From positions 62,001 through 126,000 of the forward strand of contig CAVTHW010000014.1 of the NCBI GenBank assembly GCA_963734625.1: DNA of 64,000 nucleotides, given 5' to 3'. Positions 44,898 through 53,921 of this stretch are shown here, piece by piece. Each line of letters starts with the position of its first letter. The stretch's first letter is position 1. Origin of the DNA: CAVTHW01 sp963734625 (GTDB taxonomy: Bacteria; Acidobacteriota; Terriglobia; Bryobacterales; Bryobacteraceae). The translations under genes and the position numbers were made by a program. The notes beneath the pieces are model-generated. The model worked only from the letters and a program-made list of their open reading frames with translations. It searched no databases and was not told the origin of the DNA.

Positions 44898-45857
44898 ATG
44901 AGGAATAAAGTTACTGTTGTCGGCGCCGGCAATGTCGGCGCAAGCTGCGCCGTACGTCTGGCGCAGAGCGAATTGGCCGATGTCGTGATCGTGGACGTGC
45001 TCGAAGGCGTCCCGGCCGGCAAGGGGCTGGACATTCTGCAATCCGGGCCGGTGGTCGGGGCCGACGTCACCGTGACCGGGGCCAACGATTACGCGGCCAC
45101 GGCGGGGTCCGACATCGTCATTTTCACCGCCGGCATGCCGCGCAAGCCGGGGATGAGCCGCGACGACCTGCTGTGGGCGAACTACGAAATCGTGCGAGCC
45201 ACGGTCGGACAGGCGGTGAAGCACTCGCCCGACAGCATTCTGATCGTGGTCGCCAACCCGCTGGACGCGATGTGCCACGTGGCCCGCGAAATCAGCGGCT
45301 TCCCCAAGCACCGGGTCATGGGTATGGCTGGGGTGCTGGACACCGCGCGGTTCCGCACCTTCCTGGCAAAGGAACTGGACGTCTCGGTGCAGGATGTAAC
45401 CACCCTGGTGCTGGGCGGCCACGGCGACACGATGGTGCCGCTGGTGCGCTTCACCAGCGTGGCGGGCATTCCGTTGACCGACCTGCTGGATGCGGCCGCT
45501 ATCGAGCGCATCGTCAAGCGCACCCGCGACGGCGGAGCGGAGATCGTCAAGTACCTGAAGACCGGCAGCGCCTACTATGCACCGGCGGCGGCCGCGGTCC
45601 AGATGGTGGAATCGATCCTGAAGGACAAGAAGCGAGTACTGCCCTGCTCCGCGTATCTGGAAGGCGAATACGGCATCCAGGGCCTGTTCGTGGGCGTGCC
45701 CGTAAAGCTCGGCTCGCGGGGCATCGAGAAGGTTTTCGAGATCAAGCTCACGGCAGAGGAGCAAGCCGCGCTGCAGAAGAGCGCGGGGGCCGTGAAGGAA
45801 CTCGTGGATCTGATGCAGCCCAAGCTAGCCGAGGCCAAGTCCGCGGCGAACAGCTGA
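44898..45857 (+). CDS. mdh: Malate dehydrogenase (LDH-like type)
   Basis: The 319-residue protein starts after AGGAGAGG. It has the NAD-binding GAGNVGASCAVRLAQ, substrate-binding RKPGMSRDDLL, VANPLDAMCHVA, and the catalytic His in LGGHGDTMVPLVRF. The Arg-Lys-Pro-Gly motif points to malate rather than lactate. It interconverts malate and oxaloacetate in the TCA cycle. Length is standard. Confidence 0.95.
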   Translation: MRNKVTVVGAGNVGASCAVRLAQSELADVVIVDVLEGVPAGKGLDILQSGPVVGADVTVTGANDYAATAGSDIVIFTAGMPRKPGMSRDDLLWANYEIVRATVGQAVKHSPDSILIVVANPLDAMCHVAREISGFPKHRVMGMAGVLDTARFRTFLAKELDVSVQDVTTLVLGGHGDTMVPLVRFTSVAGIPLTDLLDAAAIERIVKRTRDGGAEIVKYLKTGSAYYAPAAAAVQMVESILKDKKRVLPCSAYLEGEYGIQGLFVGVPVKLGSRGIEKVFEIKLTAEEQAALQKSAGAVKELVDLMQPKLAEAKSAANS

Positions 45858-45870
45858 ATCTCGCGTTGAC

Positions 45871-46623
45871 ATGCGGCTGGCAGGCGTAGCGGCGATGGTG
45901 GGGGCGCTATGCGTCCTGGGGAGTGGACAAACCACGGGCGGGCCACCCCGCCCGTTCACCAACTCGATCGGCATGAAGTTTGTGCCGATCGGCCCGGGAA
46001 CGTTTCGGATGGGTTCGGATAGCGGCGATGCATCCGAGAAGCCAGCTCACAAGATTACCCTGACCAGAGGTTTCTACATGCAGGCGACCGAGGTGACGCA
46101 GGCTCAGTGGCAGGCGGTAATGGGCAACAACCCGAGCCGGATGAAGGGGCCGGACCTGCCGGTGGAGCAGGTGTCGTGGGAAGACGCGCAGGAATTCCTG
46201 AAGCAGTTGAATGCGAAGGAGAAGGGCGCGCGCTACCGGCTGCCGAGCGAGGCGGAGTGGGAGTACGCGGCGCGGGCCGGGCTGGTATGGGAGGCGGCTA
46301 ACTTGGATCCGGTGGCCTGGTCCCTGGTGAACTCCGACTACCAGACTCACCCGGTGGGGCAGAAGCAGCCCAACGGGTGGGGCTTGTACGACATGCTGGG
46401 GAACGTGTGGGAGTGGTGCGCGGACCGTTATAGCAGCGAATACTATGCGAAGAGTCCGCCGGTCGATCCGCCAGGGCCGGCGGAGGGAGAGTTGCGCGTA
46501 CTGCGGGGCGGCGCCTGGAGCTTAGGTTCGTGGGAGATGGGCGTTGCCGTTCGCGGTAGGCGCCTCCCAGGCCTCAAGGGCGACGGCGTGGGGTTCCGCT
46601 GCGTCCGGGAATTGGGCCCTTAG
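45871..46623 (+). CDS. Secreted formylglycine-generating-enzyme-like (SUMF1) protein
   Basis: The 250-residue protein has a signal peptide (GVAAMVGALCVLGSGQ) and the FGE-type fold: MKFVPIGPGTFRMGSD, MQATEVTQAQWQAVMG, YRLPSEAEWEYAARAG, NGWGLYDMLGNVWEWC and RVLRGGAWS. It ends GVGFRCVRELG. Many members of this family are not oxidases and instead bind ligands; I cannot tell which role this one has. It begins 13 bases after mdh and overlaps the PilZ gene end. Confidence 0.88.
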   Translation: MRLAGVAAMVGALCVLGSGQTTGGPPRPFTNSIGMKFVPIGPGTFRMGSDSGDASEKPAHKITLTRGFYMQATEVTQAQWQAVMGNNPSRMKGPDLPVEQVSWEDAQEFLKQLNAKEKGARYRLPSEAEWEYAARAGLVWEAANLDPVAWSLVNSDYQTHPVGQKQPNGWGLYDMLGNVWEWCADRYSSEYYAKSPPVDPPGPAEGELRVLRGGAWSLGSWEMGVAVRGRRLPGLKGDGVGFRCVRELGP

Positions 46624-47030
46624 ACCCAGTGCGCCGGGCCAGGCGCGGGCGCCTTCTTGTGGCGATCCTCCACGCGGATCCGGCGCAGCTCGAAAGCCAC
46701 GGTGAGATGATCAGTTTCCACGTCAAGGACGCGCACTACTATCGCCATGCATTGGAGGAATCTGGGCGAGAAGTTTGGACTGGTGGGCAGGTCGATCTCG
46801 AGAAGGGCTGTCTCTCCCACCTTCGGCAAGGCCTCGGATGCCCCAGGCTTAGGAAATCGGGCAAGGACCCCAGTCCGGCTCATGTCGCAGGTTCTTCCAG
46901 CCAGTTGGGCAAACTCCGAGGACGGAGACTTGCAAGAGCAAGACAAGCTCAATGAGAATCGTCTGCCCCGCCTGGGGTCTTTGTGGACAACCTCGGGGAT
47001 CGGCAGGTGCAGAAGCTCCAGCATACTCAT
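46620..47030 (-). CDS. PilZ-domain protein
   Basis: From ATG 47028-47030 (GGGAGG eight bases upstream) the protein is 136 residues. It has DPRRGRRFSLSLSCSC and later CDMSRTGVLARF. These supply the R-xxx-R and D-x-S-xx-G motifs of c-di-GMP-binding PilZ domains. VGETALLEIDLPT and IVVRVLDVETDHLTVAFEL are typical strands. It is probably a c-di-GMP receptor. Its effector target is unknown. It is tail to tail with the FGE-like gene. Confidence 0.82.
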   Translation of the reverse strand: MSMLELLHLPIPEVVHKDPRRGRRFSLSLSCSCKSPSSEFAQLAGRTCDMSRTGVLARFPKPGASEALPKVGETALLEIDLPTSPNFSPRFLQCMAIVVRVLDVETDHLTVAFELRRIRVEDRHKKAPAPGPAHWV

Positions 47031-47265
47031 GTCAAGTCCTCCCGACCCTCTTGGGGCTTTGCGCACCGGAAGAAATTACAGTCCGAAACACGGAAAGCGG
47101 AAGAATATGCACACTCATGGCACTATCCGCCTCACCAGCGCGCTGGAATCTCATTCGTATAGCTCTGGCGCCACCCATGGGCGCAAGGCATGTTGCACTT
47201 GAAGTGCCACCTTCTGAAAGAAATCTCAACTCCGCGGCCAGAACTGCGAAACTACAATAGTCAGC
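47031..47265. other. Intergenic region between divergent genes
   Basis: About 235 bases hold the PilZ promoter region. Three short overlapping frames without features are rejected as coding. I see no repeat or hairpin of note. Confidence 0.45.
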
Positions 47266-47660
47266 ATGTTTGCATTACGCGGACGTGAAGCCACTGTCCG
47301 GATCCCGCTCACGTGCGTGCTGGCGGCGCTCAGCGCGGTGACGTGTTTCGCCCAGGGGGCGAACCGGCGGAGCGCAGTGCGGTGTTCACAGCCGACGGCC
47401 GAAACGAGCTCGACGCTTCCATCATGGACGGCGCAACCCTGAAGGCCGGGGCGTTGGCGGGCGTGACGCGCAGAGCGGCCTGGAGCAGGTGCAGCCCGCC
47501 TTCTTCTTCACCTAGCTGCGCTGGCACGTATGAGTCAAACGGGTCGTGCGCCGTCTCATCCACGGGGACGGGGAGTACTTCATTCGTCTGACGGTCGCCC
47601 GCGAGATCTGCGCCCTGGTCGAGTACCGGGCGATGAAGCTACAGGCGGCGGCATCGTAGC
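47266..47660 (+). pseudogene. Decayed secreted-protein gene, family not recognised
   Basis: An ATG at 47266 opens MFALRGREATVRIPLTCVLA with a hydrophobic signal ending CFAQG, but the frame ends after 58 codons. A second frame follows with AVFTADGRNELDASIMDGAT, and a third has VKRVVRRLIHGDGEYFIRL with two in-frame stops before it. The pieces look like one gene broken by frame changes. No family was identified. Confidence that it is decayed is moderate. Confidence 0.4.
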
Positions 47661-47789
47661 CCTCGCTCCGGACGGGCAGACAGCTTGGAGCTTCAACACT
47701 CCCGGCATGTTCCGCGCCGGGCTGGTCGAAGGCGGAAAAGGCGAGCTGCCGCGCCCGGGATGCCGAAGAAGCGGAAGAGGTCGCGGGTT

Positions 47790-49292
47790 TCAGCTCACCT
47801 CCACGGAGGCCCTGTACGTCGGCGCCCTCCGCGCCTTCGCTGCCTGCTCGAATGCATAGGCGCACCGGATCAGCCGGCCATCGGAGTTTGCAGGGCCGAA
47901 GAATGACAGTCCGATGGGCAGCCCGTGCACGTCTCCGGCAGTCACCGTGATATGCGGATACCCTGCGACCGCCGGCGGGCTGGAGCAGCCCCCGGGATAA
48001 TAATGGTCGCCATTGATGAAATCGGTGAGCCAGGCCGGTCCGTCGGTGGGCGCGACAATTGCGTCGAGTCCGTGTTTCTGCACTGCGGAGTCTATTCCCT
48101 GTCCGGCTGCCATGCACTGCTTACGAGCCGCGATGTATGCCTTGTCGCCCAGCCCGCCCTTCTCCTCCGCCTTGATGAACAACTCCTGGCCGAAGTACGG
48201 CATCTCGCGCGCCGCGTTCTTCTGGTTGAACTCGATGACCTCTCTCAGAGTGCGCACCCTGCCGCCACGCTCCGCCAAATACGCGTTGAGGCCGGCTTTG
48301 AGCTCAAAAAGCAGCACTTCCAGCTCGGCGTCGCCATAGAGTGAGGTGGGCGGCAGTTCGACGGGGTCGACAACCTCCGCTCCCAGCCGTGCACACAATT
48401 CGAGCGATGTCCTGGCGATCCGCGCAACCTCTGGGTTCCCCCCGAAGTGCTGACGCGCGACGCCTAAGCGCGCGCCTTTGAGTCCATTGGGATCCAGGAA
48501 GGAGGAGTAGTCTACCCCGCTGTCGTTCATGACGCTGAGCAACAGCACCGCGTCGCGGACGGAACGTGCTATGGGGCCCACCGTGTCCTGGCTGCGTGCG
48601 ATCGGGATGATGCCCCGTCCGCTCAGATGCCCGACCGTCGGCTTGATGCCCACAAGGCCGTGGAGGGAGGAAGGCGACACGATGGAGCCGTCGGTCTCGG
48701 TGCCGACGGCGGCGGCGCACAGGCTTGCCGCGGCGGCAGCGGCCGAGCCGGAGCTCGAGCCTGACGTGTTGCGGTCCAATGCATACGGGTTTCGCGTCAA
48801 CCCGCCGCGCGCGCTCCACCCCGACGTCGACCGCGGCGACCGTATGTTGGCCCATTCGCTGAGGTTCGTCTTGCCCAGGATCACGGCGCCCGCCCGGCGG
48901 AGCCGCGCCACGACTGGTGCGTCCTGTTTGGGAGTGGGAGCGTTCTCCAAGGCGAGCGAGCCGGCGGTAGTCTTCATCTTGTCCGCCGTGTCAAGGTTGT
49001 CTTTGATGAGAATCGGCACGCCGTGCAGTGGCGACCTCGGGCCCTTCGCCCGCCGTTCCTCGTCCAGAGCCCCGGCTGTGAAAAGGGCATCGGGGTTGAG
49101 TTCGATGACCGAGTTCAGTCTCGGTCCGGCACGGTCTATGGCTTCGATTCGGCGCAGGTACGCTCTTACAAGCTCTTGCGAACCGAAGCCCGCAAGCGAA
49201 GCGATGCCGGCTTCCTCCGGGTCGAACCCGGAGCGCCTGGCACAACTGGCGGCAAAAAGGATAGAGACGGTGACGAATTCCCGGCGGCGCAT
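47790..49292 (-). CDS. Amidase-signature enzyme, exported
   Basis: The 500-residue protein starts at ATG 49290-49292 with MRRREFVTVSILFAASC, a twin-arginine-like or lipoprotein-like signal. The amidase signature is complete: catalytic Lys in GVPILIKDNLDT, the cis-Ser and nucleophile Ser in NTSGSSSGSAAAAAASLCAA and ETDGSIVSPSS. It hydrolyses an amide bond; its true substrate is unknown. The frame extends upstream to 49763, over the small secreted gene, and that extension is rejected. Confidence 0.9.
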   Translation of the reverse strand: MRRREFVTVSILFAASCARRSGFDPEEAGIASLAGFGSQELVRAYLRRIEAIDRAGPRLNSVIELNPDALFTAGALDEERRAKGPRSPLHGVPILIKDNLDTADKMKTTAGSLALENAPTPKQDAPVVARLRRAGAVILGKTNLSEWANIRSPRSTSGWSARGGLTRNPYALDRNTSGSSSGSAAAAAASLCAAAVGTETDGSIVSPSSLHGLVGIKPTVGHLSGRGIIPIARSQDTVGPIARSVRDAVLLLSVMNDSGVDYSSFLDPNGLKGARLGVARQHFGGNPEVARIARTSLELCARLGAEVVDPVELPPTSLYGDAELEVLLFELKAGLNAYLAERGGRVRTLREVIEFNQKNAAREMPYFGQELFIKAEEKGGLGDKAYIAARKQCMAAGQGIDSAVQKHGLDAIVAPTDGPAWLTDFINGDHYYPGGCSSPPAVAGYPHITVTAGDVHGLPIGLSFFGPANSDGRLIRCAYAFEQAAKARRAPTYRASVEVS

Positions 49293-49344
49293 ACGAGCGA
49301 TTCTACTCCCCCTTCCCGGCGGGCACAGCAACCAAAACAACCTG

Positions 49345-49480
49345 ACGCCTTTCTTCTCCCGGATGCCGTCACGGTCCAGATGGACTGCGGGCTTAGGCCG
49401 GAAGAGTGCTCCCGGCTGAAGTGGCAGAACAACATTCGGGATGGCGCGATTGAGATTCACACTTCGCACGGAGCTAACCT
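49345..49480 (+). pseudogene. Tyrosine site-specific integrase fragment
   Basis: The frame reads LLPDAVTVQMDCGLRPEECS and then LKWQNNIRDGAIEIHTSHGA. It matches the catalytic-domain stretch of phage-type integrases (GLRPEE with the first active Arg, then the IEI-T strand). Nothing of the rest remains. It overlaps the 5' side of the divergent amidase gene. It is a scrap of an old mobile element. Confidence 0.6.
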
Positions 49481-49487
49481 TGATCTC

Positions 49488-49742
49488 ATGGGAAGAGTTC
49501 TCGCCGGCTTGATTCTGATTGCGGCGTCTTTGCTGGGAGCAGATGTCAGCGGAACTTGGGACGCGAAGGTCGAAACCAACTTCGGGAGCGGAACGCCTGT
49601 TTTCGTTTTGAAGCAGAGTGGCGAGAAACTTAGCGGCACGTACAGCGGCACCCTTGGCAGCACGCAGGTGAGCGGAACCGTGAAGGGCGAGGTTTACCTG
49701 GCGGGGATGCCCAACGGGACTTTCACTGCTGCCAGGAAGTAA
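49488..49742 (+). CDS. Small secreted protein, paralogue 3, apparently shortened
   Basis: The 84-residue product has a signal peptide (VLAGLILIAASLLGAD), then VSGTWDAKVETNFGSGTPVF and KLSGTYSGTLGSTQVSGTVK, and ends GTFTAARK. The layout matches the proteins at 17128 and 18906, which are 117-137 residues. The middle strands between SGTVKG and the final GTFTAARK are missing, so an internal deletion is likely. Confidence 0.65.
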   Translation: MGRVLAGLILIAASLLGADVSGTWDAKVETNFGSGTPVFVLKQSGEKLSGTYSGTLGSTQVSGTVKGEVYLAGMPNGTFTAARK

Positions 49743-49776
49743 ATCGAAAGAACCCACTCCCAATTGAGCCTGAGCG

Positions 49777-49881
49777 ATGGCAGACTACGGGCACATCTCC
49801 GACCACGACCTGGAGCGGTTGATCCTCGGCACAATGCATCGAGCGGGCAGCCCCGCCGAAGACCCGCTCGATCACTTCTGA
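49777..49881 (+). pseudogene. N-terminal fragment of an acidobacterial LER-type zinc-finger-like protein
   Basis: A 34-codon frame reads MADYGHISDHDLERLILGT before a TGA. Many acidobacterial short regulators begin HISDxDLERYxLG and then carry a Cys-x2-Cys zinc-finger helix, which is missing here. It is probably a truncated gene. Confidence 0.4.
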
Positions 49882-49986
49882 GGAGCGACCTTCACCACGA
49901 CCGGCTTTCATGTGGGATCGGGTGGGAAGAACCGGCCAGCCTTCTCCTTGGAGCGAACGTAGGCATCCAGCGTTTTGAAGCGTGAA

Positions 49987-50290
49987 TCACCAAGCGCAGT
50001 CTGGAGTATTTGTAGGTGACCCAAGGCCATCAACCGGCGTGCGTATGCGGATTTCCCAGGTCAACCGCCTTTCGGCGTCGGCTATCAGGCTGCTCTTGGA
50101 TTCGTAGTCCGCGGCCAGTTCATTCAGGATTCGCGCCTCCTGGTCGGTCAGGCCGATGGCGTCTTTGGCTGTTGTAGGATTGGCAATAGTTTCACCATTC
50201 AACTTATCCAGCCGGGCGACTTCACCAAAGAAGGCCTGGTAAACGCTGGCGTCGGCGAGACTCTTCTGATGCCCCGCCCGCCCGGCCTGC
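49987..50290 (-). CDS. Hypothetical helical protein, start unclear
   Basis: The frame holds SLADASVYQAFFGEVARLDK, AIGLTDQEARILNELAADYE and SSLIADAERRLTWEIR, ending in NTPDCAW. It is a charged helical sequence with real-looking codon use, similar in style to small secreted acidobacterial proteins of unknown function. The first usual start in frame is TTG at 50202, but protein-like sequence continues up to about 50290 without ATG, GTG or TTG. The 5' end is probably lost or shifted. The upper limit given is approximate. Confidence 0.45.
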
Positions 50291-50349
50291 TCACCTGATT
50301 TTGTAGGCGACCAGCATCCCGTCGTTCTTGGCGAGCGACGCCCGGATGG

Positions 50350-51021
50350 TCACGGCGCACGGTACACCTCCGTCCAGCCCCCCGTGGGAATTACGGCCCC
50401 TGCGACCGCGCCCAGGATGGCGCCGAACACTCCGAACGTCGCCGGAGGCGTCCCATAGCAGCGAACGGCCAGAAGCCCAAAGCACTCCGGACCGCTCTTA
50501 AGACGAGCGATGCCCCAGAGGATGGCTGCCCCGCCGGCAGTGCCTATTGCCGCGTTGCGCCCGCGATGTCCCGGGCGCTTCAACATCACGCGCACGATGT
50601 CTTCCCGCCGGAGCTGCGCTGCTGCGCTGGTCTCGGCAATCCTGAGCAACTTATAGTCCATGTCGACCTCCTGGACCGCGCCCTGCAAGACCCGGCCGTC
50701 GCGCATCGTCAATTCGACGGTTTCGCCCTTCTGAAACCCCGTGTAGCCCTCGATCCGCCGGAACTCGGCGCCTTCCTTGAGCTGCACCGTGCTTTCGATT
50801 TGATTTAATGGCACCTTGGTCCATTCCTTCTGTTCCACCAACCCCAGACCGTCCGCCCCGAACTGCTGGACCGTGCCGCTGAGAACTCGGCCATCTCGCA
50901 GATGGACCTTGACGGTCTGCGTCTTGGAAAGCTGGCCAAGGCTTCCCCAATCGCCGGCACCGACGGCAGGCGCTGCGAAGGCTAGCGAGAAGGAAACGAG
51001 CATCCATTTTCGGAGTCTCAT
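50350..51021 (-). CDS. Secreted protein with two LSm/SH3-like repeats and Gly-rich membrane tail
   Basis: From ATG 51019-51021 (GGAGG upstream) the product is 223 residues with a signal peptide (VSFSLAFAAPAVGAG). Two related modules follow: VKVHLRDGRVLSGTVQQFG and VELTMRDGRVLQGAVQEVD, each ending in an I/V-R-V type strand. A C-terminal Gly-rich hydrophobic region (AAIGTAGGAAILWGIARL) follows. A start at 51189 also has GGGAGG and matches the start of the gene at 53535, but it gives a second, weaker leader. I read that as left over from the duplication of this locus. Confidence 0.7.
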   Translation of the reverse strand: MRLRKWMLVSFSLAFAAPAVGAGDWGSLGQLSKTQTVKVHLRDGRVLSGTVQQFGADGLGLVEQKEWTKVPLNQIESTVQLKEGAEFRRIEGYTGFQKGETVELTMRDGRVLQGAVQEVDMDYKLLRIAETSAAAQLRREDIVRVMLKRPGHRGRNAAIGTAGGAAILWGIARLKSGPECFGLLAVRCYGTPPATFGVFGAILGAVAGAVIPTGGWTEVYRAP

Positions 51022-51142
51022 TGCTGTATTGCCTCCATCTTTGCTCTTTCCGAAAAACAAATGAGCCGGGATTCCCGATGTGGCCTCCACGCCGCCATCA
51101 AGCATCCATCCAGCCGCCCCCAGGGCCTCAATCGGCAGCAGC

Positions 51143-51544
51143 ACGGACATCATTGCCGACCGAAAACAGCAAATAAATTGTCGCGACATGATCTCACCTC
51201 CCAACACGTCATGCGCAATCACCAGTCCATGGCTGGACTCATTATGCGCTCGTTCGTAATCAATGGATTACGGGAAATGCCCCTTTTCGGTGAGTCTGTT
51301 AGACCGCCAGATTCCGCTGACACTGTCAGGCAGGTCAGGCGTCCCGATCACTCCCGGTGCACCCGCGGCAAGCGCCAAGATGCGGATCGCGAAGACAGAG
51401 GCGAACCGGGAGAGTGGGGCCTGAGACGGCCTGCCAACTCACCCCGCCCGCCCTCTTCTGCCTCTCTTGGATCTGGCTGAAGTGCTTTAAAACGAATGGA
51501 GCCACCCGCCGGAGTCGAACCGGAGACCTGCTGATTAGTAATCG
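51143..51544. repeat. Duplicated tRNA-flanking block, copy A
   Basis: This block is a diverged direct copy of 53893-54287. Long shared stretches include CGTTCGTAATCAATGGATTA, GACCGCCAGATTCCGCTGAC and GCGAGCGCCAA-like sequence, and both end in the 3' half of tRNA-Thr. It also contains the leader of the gene family at 53535. Confidence 0.8.
51497..51544 (-). pseudogene. Truncated tRNA-Thr copy
   Basis: The bases repeat the acceptor 3' strand, TpsiC arm and part of the anticodon arm of the tRNA at 54234, then diverge at about 51545. The D arm and 5' acceptor strand are missing and the T stem has a mismatch, so it cannot be a working tRNA. Confidence 0.82.
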
Positions 51545-52031
51545 TCAACTTACGAAGAATAAGCAACTTAGCGGTGGGCACAACGGTTGCTCTCGCTTGC
51601 CAACCGGTGTTAGTTTTTTAAGCACTTCCGGTGAACAACCGCTCGGGCTCGAGCAGCGGTGCACAACGCTGCTATGTGTGGGGTGGGCACAGAATTGGGC
51701 ACAGTTTCATGAGCCCCCCCGTCAATCGAAACCCGGGGGCAGCTGGAGTAAATGTCTACCCAACACGCCGCCCTCCGGCCCCCCCAAAAAAATTTCCGCA
51801 ACGTGGCCTCCGCATGCCCCGCCCCACTTTCTATATCCAGAGTGATCAGTCCGTTTGACCCAGCAACCGAGGAGACCACGATGCAAGTTGGCGCAAACCA
51901 AGATGAGGTCCGCGCGCGGCCAAGTTGCGCCCCACTCTTCCTGCCGATCCGGCGGGCACCCTCCTGGGAAAGATTTCGAGTAGTAGAAGACCTCATGTAC
52001 TACACGAATGCCGAGGATCGAACCGCCGTCG
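51545..52031. other. No confident gene
   Basis: Overlapping short frames exist on both strands. The stretch 51680-51710 reads GTGGGGTGGGCACAGAATTG and repeats the word GGGCACA, like the end of some integrase genes, but no protein domain can be followed. I find no supported gene. Confidence 0.45.
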
Positions 52032-52592
52032 CTACTGGCGGCGACCCGCTTCTCTGTCCGGCGTCGCCAGCCCACGATAGACCATCGGCCTTGGCGAGTT
52101 CAAAGCCGGTCCGGGCATGGCAAACACCGTCTTGTTCGTAGACGCGTCGAAGACCTCCAGCGTCGGAATCACCCGACAGGGCGAGATCCATGCGATCTCC
52201 GGCATGTCCGTCACCAAACCCAACGCTGCTGCGCTCACTTGGACCACGGCCGCCACCAGGAACCGCGGGGGCGGATACACCAGAATCGCGATCTTTGGGG
52301 AGTAGTCCACCCATTTGGCGGTCCCCGGCGCGAGATCGTCGATCTTCTCTTCCGTCAGGGCCTTGCCGCTCTCGTCGTGGATGCGCACGGTCAAAGAGCA
52401 AGGAACGGTCCGTACTCCTGCCGGGGTGGCGCTGCGGACGATGTTGAGGGCTGTAATACGAATGGTCTGGCCCGGCTCGATTCCCACCGCCGGGAAGTTG
52501 TGTTCCACCGGCGCGCTTACGGCGACTTCCTGAGGCCAGCTACAAGTGGCAAGGACAGCCGGCAGGAGCCAGCGGAACATTACGATACGCAT
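52032..52592 (-). CDS. Secreted protein of unknown function
   Basis: The 186-residue product starts at ATG 52590-52592 after GGGAG with a signal peptide (WLLPAVLATCSWPQ). It has beta-rich sequence (IRITALNIVRSA, SLTVRIHDESGKALTEEK, ILVYPPPRFLVAAVVQVSA) and ends in an Arg-rich tail. It resembles small acidobacterial secreted domains of unknown role. A GCCGGG/CCCGGC stem (52608-52625) lies in its 5' leader. Confidence 0.68.
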   Translation of the reverse strand: MRIVMFRWLLPAVLATCSWPQEVAVSAPVEHNFPAVGIEPGQTIRITALNIVRSATPAGVRTVPCSLTVRIHDESGKALTEEKIDDLAPGTAKWVDYSPKIAILVYPPPRFLVAAVVQVSAAALGLVTDMPEIAWISPCRVIPTLEVFDASTNKTVFAMPGPALNSPRPMVYRGLATPDREAGRRQ

Positions 52593-52920
52593 TGGGGACT
52601 CCCTTCTGCCGGGATTTCGCCCGGCTCCAGAAGAAGTATACTCCTACTTCATTGCCCCTTGGGGCGCTTCCTGCGTGTCTCCGGATCGCATCGATTGACT
52701 CCGGGGAGCGGCTCGGCTTCCGTCGCGCTGAAGACCGAACTGCTTTGTGGATGCGCTGAACTCGTGGTTGGTGTGCCGAACTGGTAGTTGGTGAATCACC
52801 ACGTCACCGAACACGCAGTCGGTACCCCGACTGCCGGTTCACTGCCGAGGTGATTGAACCACTGCAGCGAGACACCAAGCGCGTCAACTGCGGCCCTCCT
52901 GATTGACTACTTCCCGTCCG
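52593..52920. other. Intergenic region with one leader hairpin
   Basis: About 330 bases hold the leader stem GCCGGG/CCCGGC (52608-52625) and the promoter of the gene at 52592. Further along GTTGGTG is repeated (52763-52793) and a CGTGGT/ACCACG inverted pair spans the same bases. No gene is seen. Confidence 0.45.
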
Positions 52921-53160
52921 CTACTTGCTCGTTGGGCTCCCTGCTTGCGCTTTTCGGTTGCGCTCCTTCTCAGTTGCCAGTTCCTGGTCGATCCTTTGAC
53001 GGGTCTGTTTGGCCTCGAACTCTTGCTTCTCAGCAGCTTGCGTTGCCCCCAACACCTTGGCTTTAGTTCCAATATCGGCGTTCTGTTCGCTGGTCTTGCC
53101 CGCACAACCAACGAACAACAGGCTCGAGACGAAAGCGAGGACGACTACAAGACGTCTCAT
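52921..53160 (-). CDS. Small lipoprotein, charged helical
   Basis: From ATG 53158-53160 the product is 79 residues. It has a lipoprotein signal (VVVLAFVSSLLFVGCAGK) with lipobox Cys, then a charged helix EKQEFEAKQTRQRIDQELAT and EKERNRKAQAG, which could form a coiled coil. AAAGG lies upstream. It would be attached to a membrane. No function is known. The larger in-frame extension to 53478 is Arg/Ala-rich and not supported. Confidence 0.68.
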   Translation of the reverse strand: MRRLVVVLAFVSSLLFVGCAGKTSEQNADIGTKAKVLGATQAAEKQEFEAKQTRQRIDQELATEKERNRKAQAGSPTSK

Positions 53161-53534
53161 TTTACCTTTCACCCGGAATCTACGCCTTGGCTTCTGGCCA
53201 CCTCGATTGTACATCCAACCGTCTTGGTTGGAGCCGTTTCTCACCCCCAAGCCCTCCCCAGCGACTCCGGCGGCCCCGGGGGGCCAGCGGCACTCTGTCC
53301 GCTCGGCAGCGGCCGCTGCGATTCGTCGCACCATTGCCCCGAAAAGCCCCCGCGTGAAAGGGCCCGAGACCCGAATTACTTGGTTCCCTGCGGCCGCGGC
53401 CTTCGCCACCCCCGCTCGCACAGGCAGCGCCGCAATTCGCCGCAGTGTCAGTGGGGTAGGCAAAGGTGGCTGCTCCAAGACACACCGATTGTGGCACGCG
53501 TGTGCTGATCACAAGCCCACAAGGTAGATTGCGA
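53161..53534. other. Intergenic region, no gene seen
   Basis: About 370 GC-rich bases between two minus-strand genes. Open frames on both strands overlap each other and have no features. It probably holds the promoter of the lipoprotein gene and the end of the next transcript. Confidence 0.4.
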
Positions 53535-53921
53535 CTAATTACTCCAGCTGTCAGTCGCGGCCACGTAGGCGACACCAACTGCAAAGAAGATATCAACCCC
53601 AATCAAGATCTTCTTCCCCCGGCTCATTCCCCTCTTCCTTATCGATTCGACATCGGCAAATACGATCTTCTCGCTGGATACTTGCCCCGACTTGACGGTC
53701 TGTAGCTCGAAGCCGTCGTCTGTGACCGGGCCGAGCTTACCCGTAATCTTCTTACTGCCTTCTTGCTTCAGCTTGACCTCGATGTTCTTGCCCGCCGGAA
53801 TCAAGGCCGACTGTCTCTTGATGTCGCTGGCAGAAGCCGGACTCTGCTCTGCGGCCAAAACCGGCCTGCCGAGGCCGTCCAACGTCAGAATCAGAAAACA
53901 ACAAAGAGCTTGCCACAACAT
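53535..53921 (-). CDS. Secreted protein with one LSm/SH3-like module and membrane tail
   Basis: From ATG 53919-53921 (GGGAGG seven bases upstream) the product is 128 residues. The signal is MLWQALCCFLILTLDGLG. The core module is GKNIEVKLKQEGSKKITGKL, FELQTVKSGQVSS and IVFADVESIRKRG, then a C-terminal hydrophobic helix (ILIGVDIFFAVGVAYVAAT). The module matches the repeats in the protein at 50350. The promoter and first codons lie in the block duplicated at 51143-51544. Confidence 0.72.
   Translation of the reverse strand: MLWQALCCFLILTLDGLGRPVLAAEQSPASASDIKRQSALIPAGKNIEVKLKQEGSKKITGKLGPVTDDGFELQTVKSGQVSSEKIVFADVESIRKRGMSRGKKILIGVDIFFAVGVAYVAATDSWSN

Noticed and set aside
49293..49763. N-terminal extension of the amidase by 157 codons
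   Set aside because: It would cover the small secreted gene on the other strand and puts the export signal in mid-protein.
51497..51544. A second tRNA-Thr gene
   Set aside because: Only the 3' half is present and the T stem is mismatched.
51357..51845. Plus-strand frame across the truncated tRNA copy
   Set aside because: Its middle part is again antisense tRNA sequence and the remainder has no domain.
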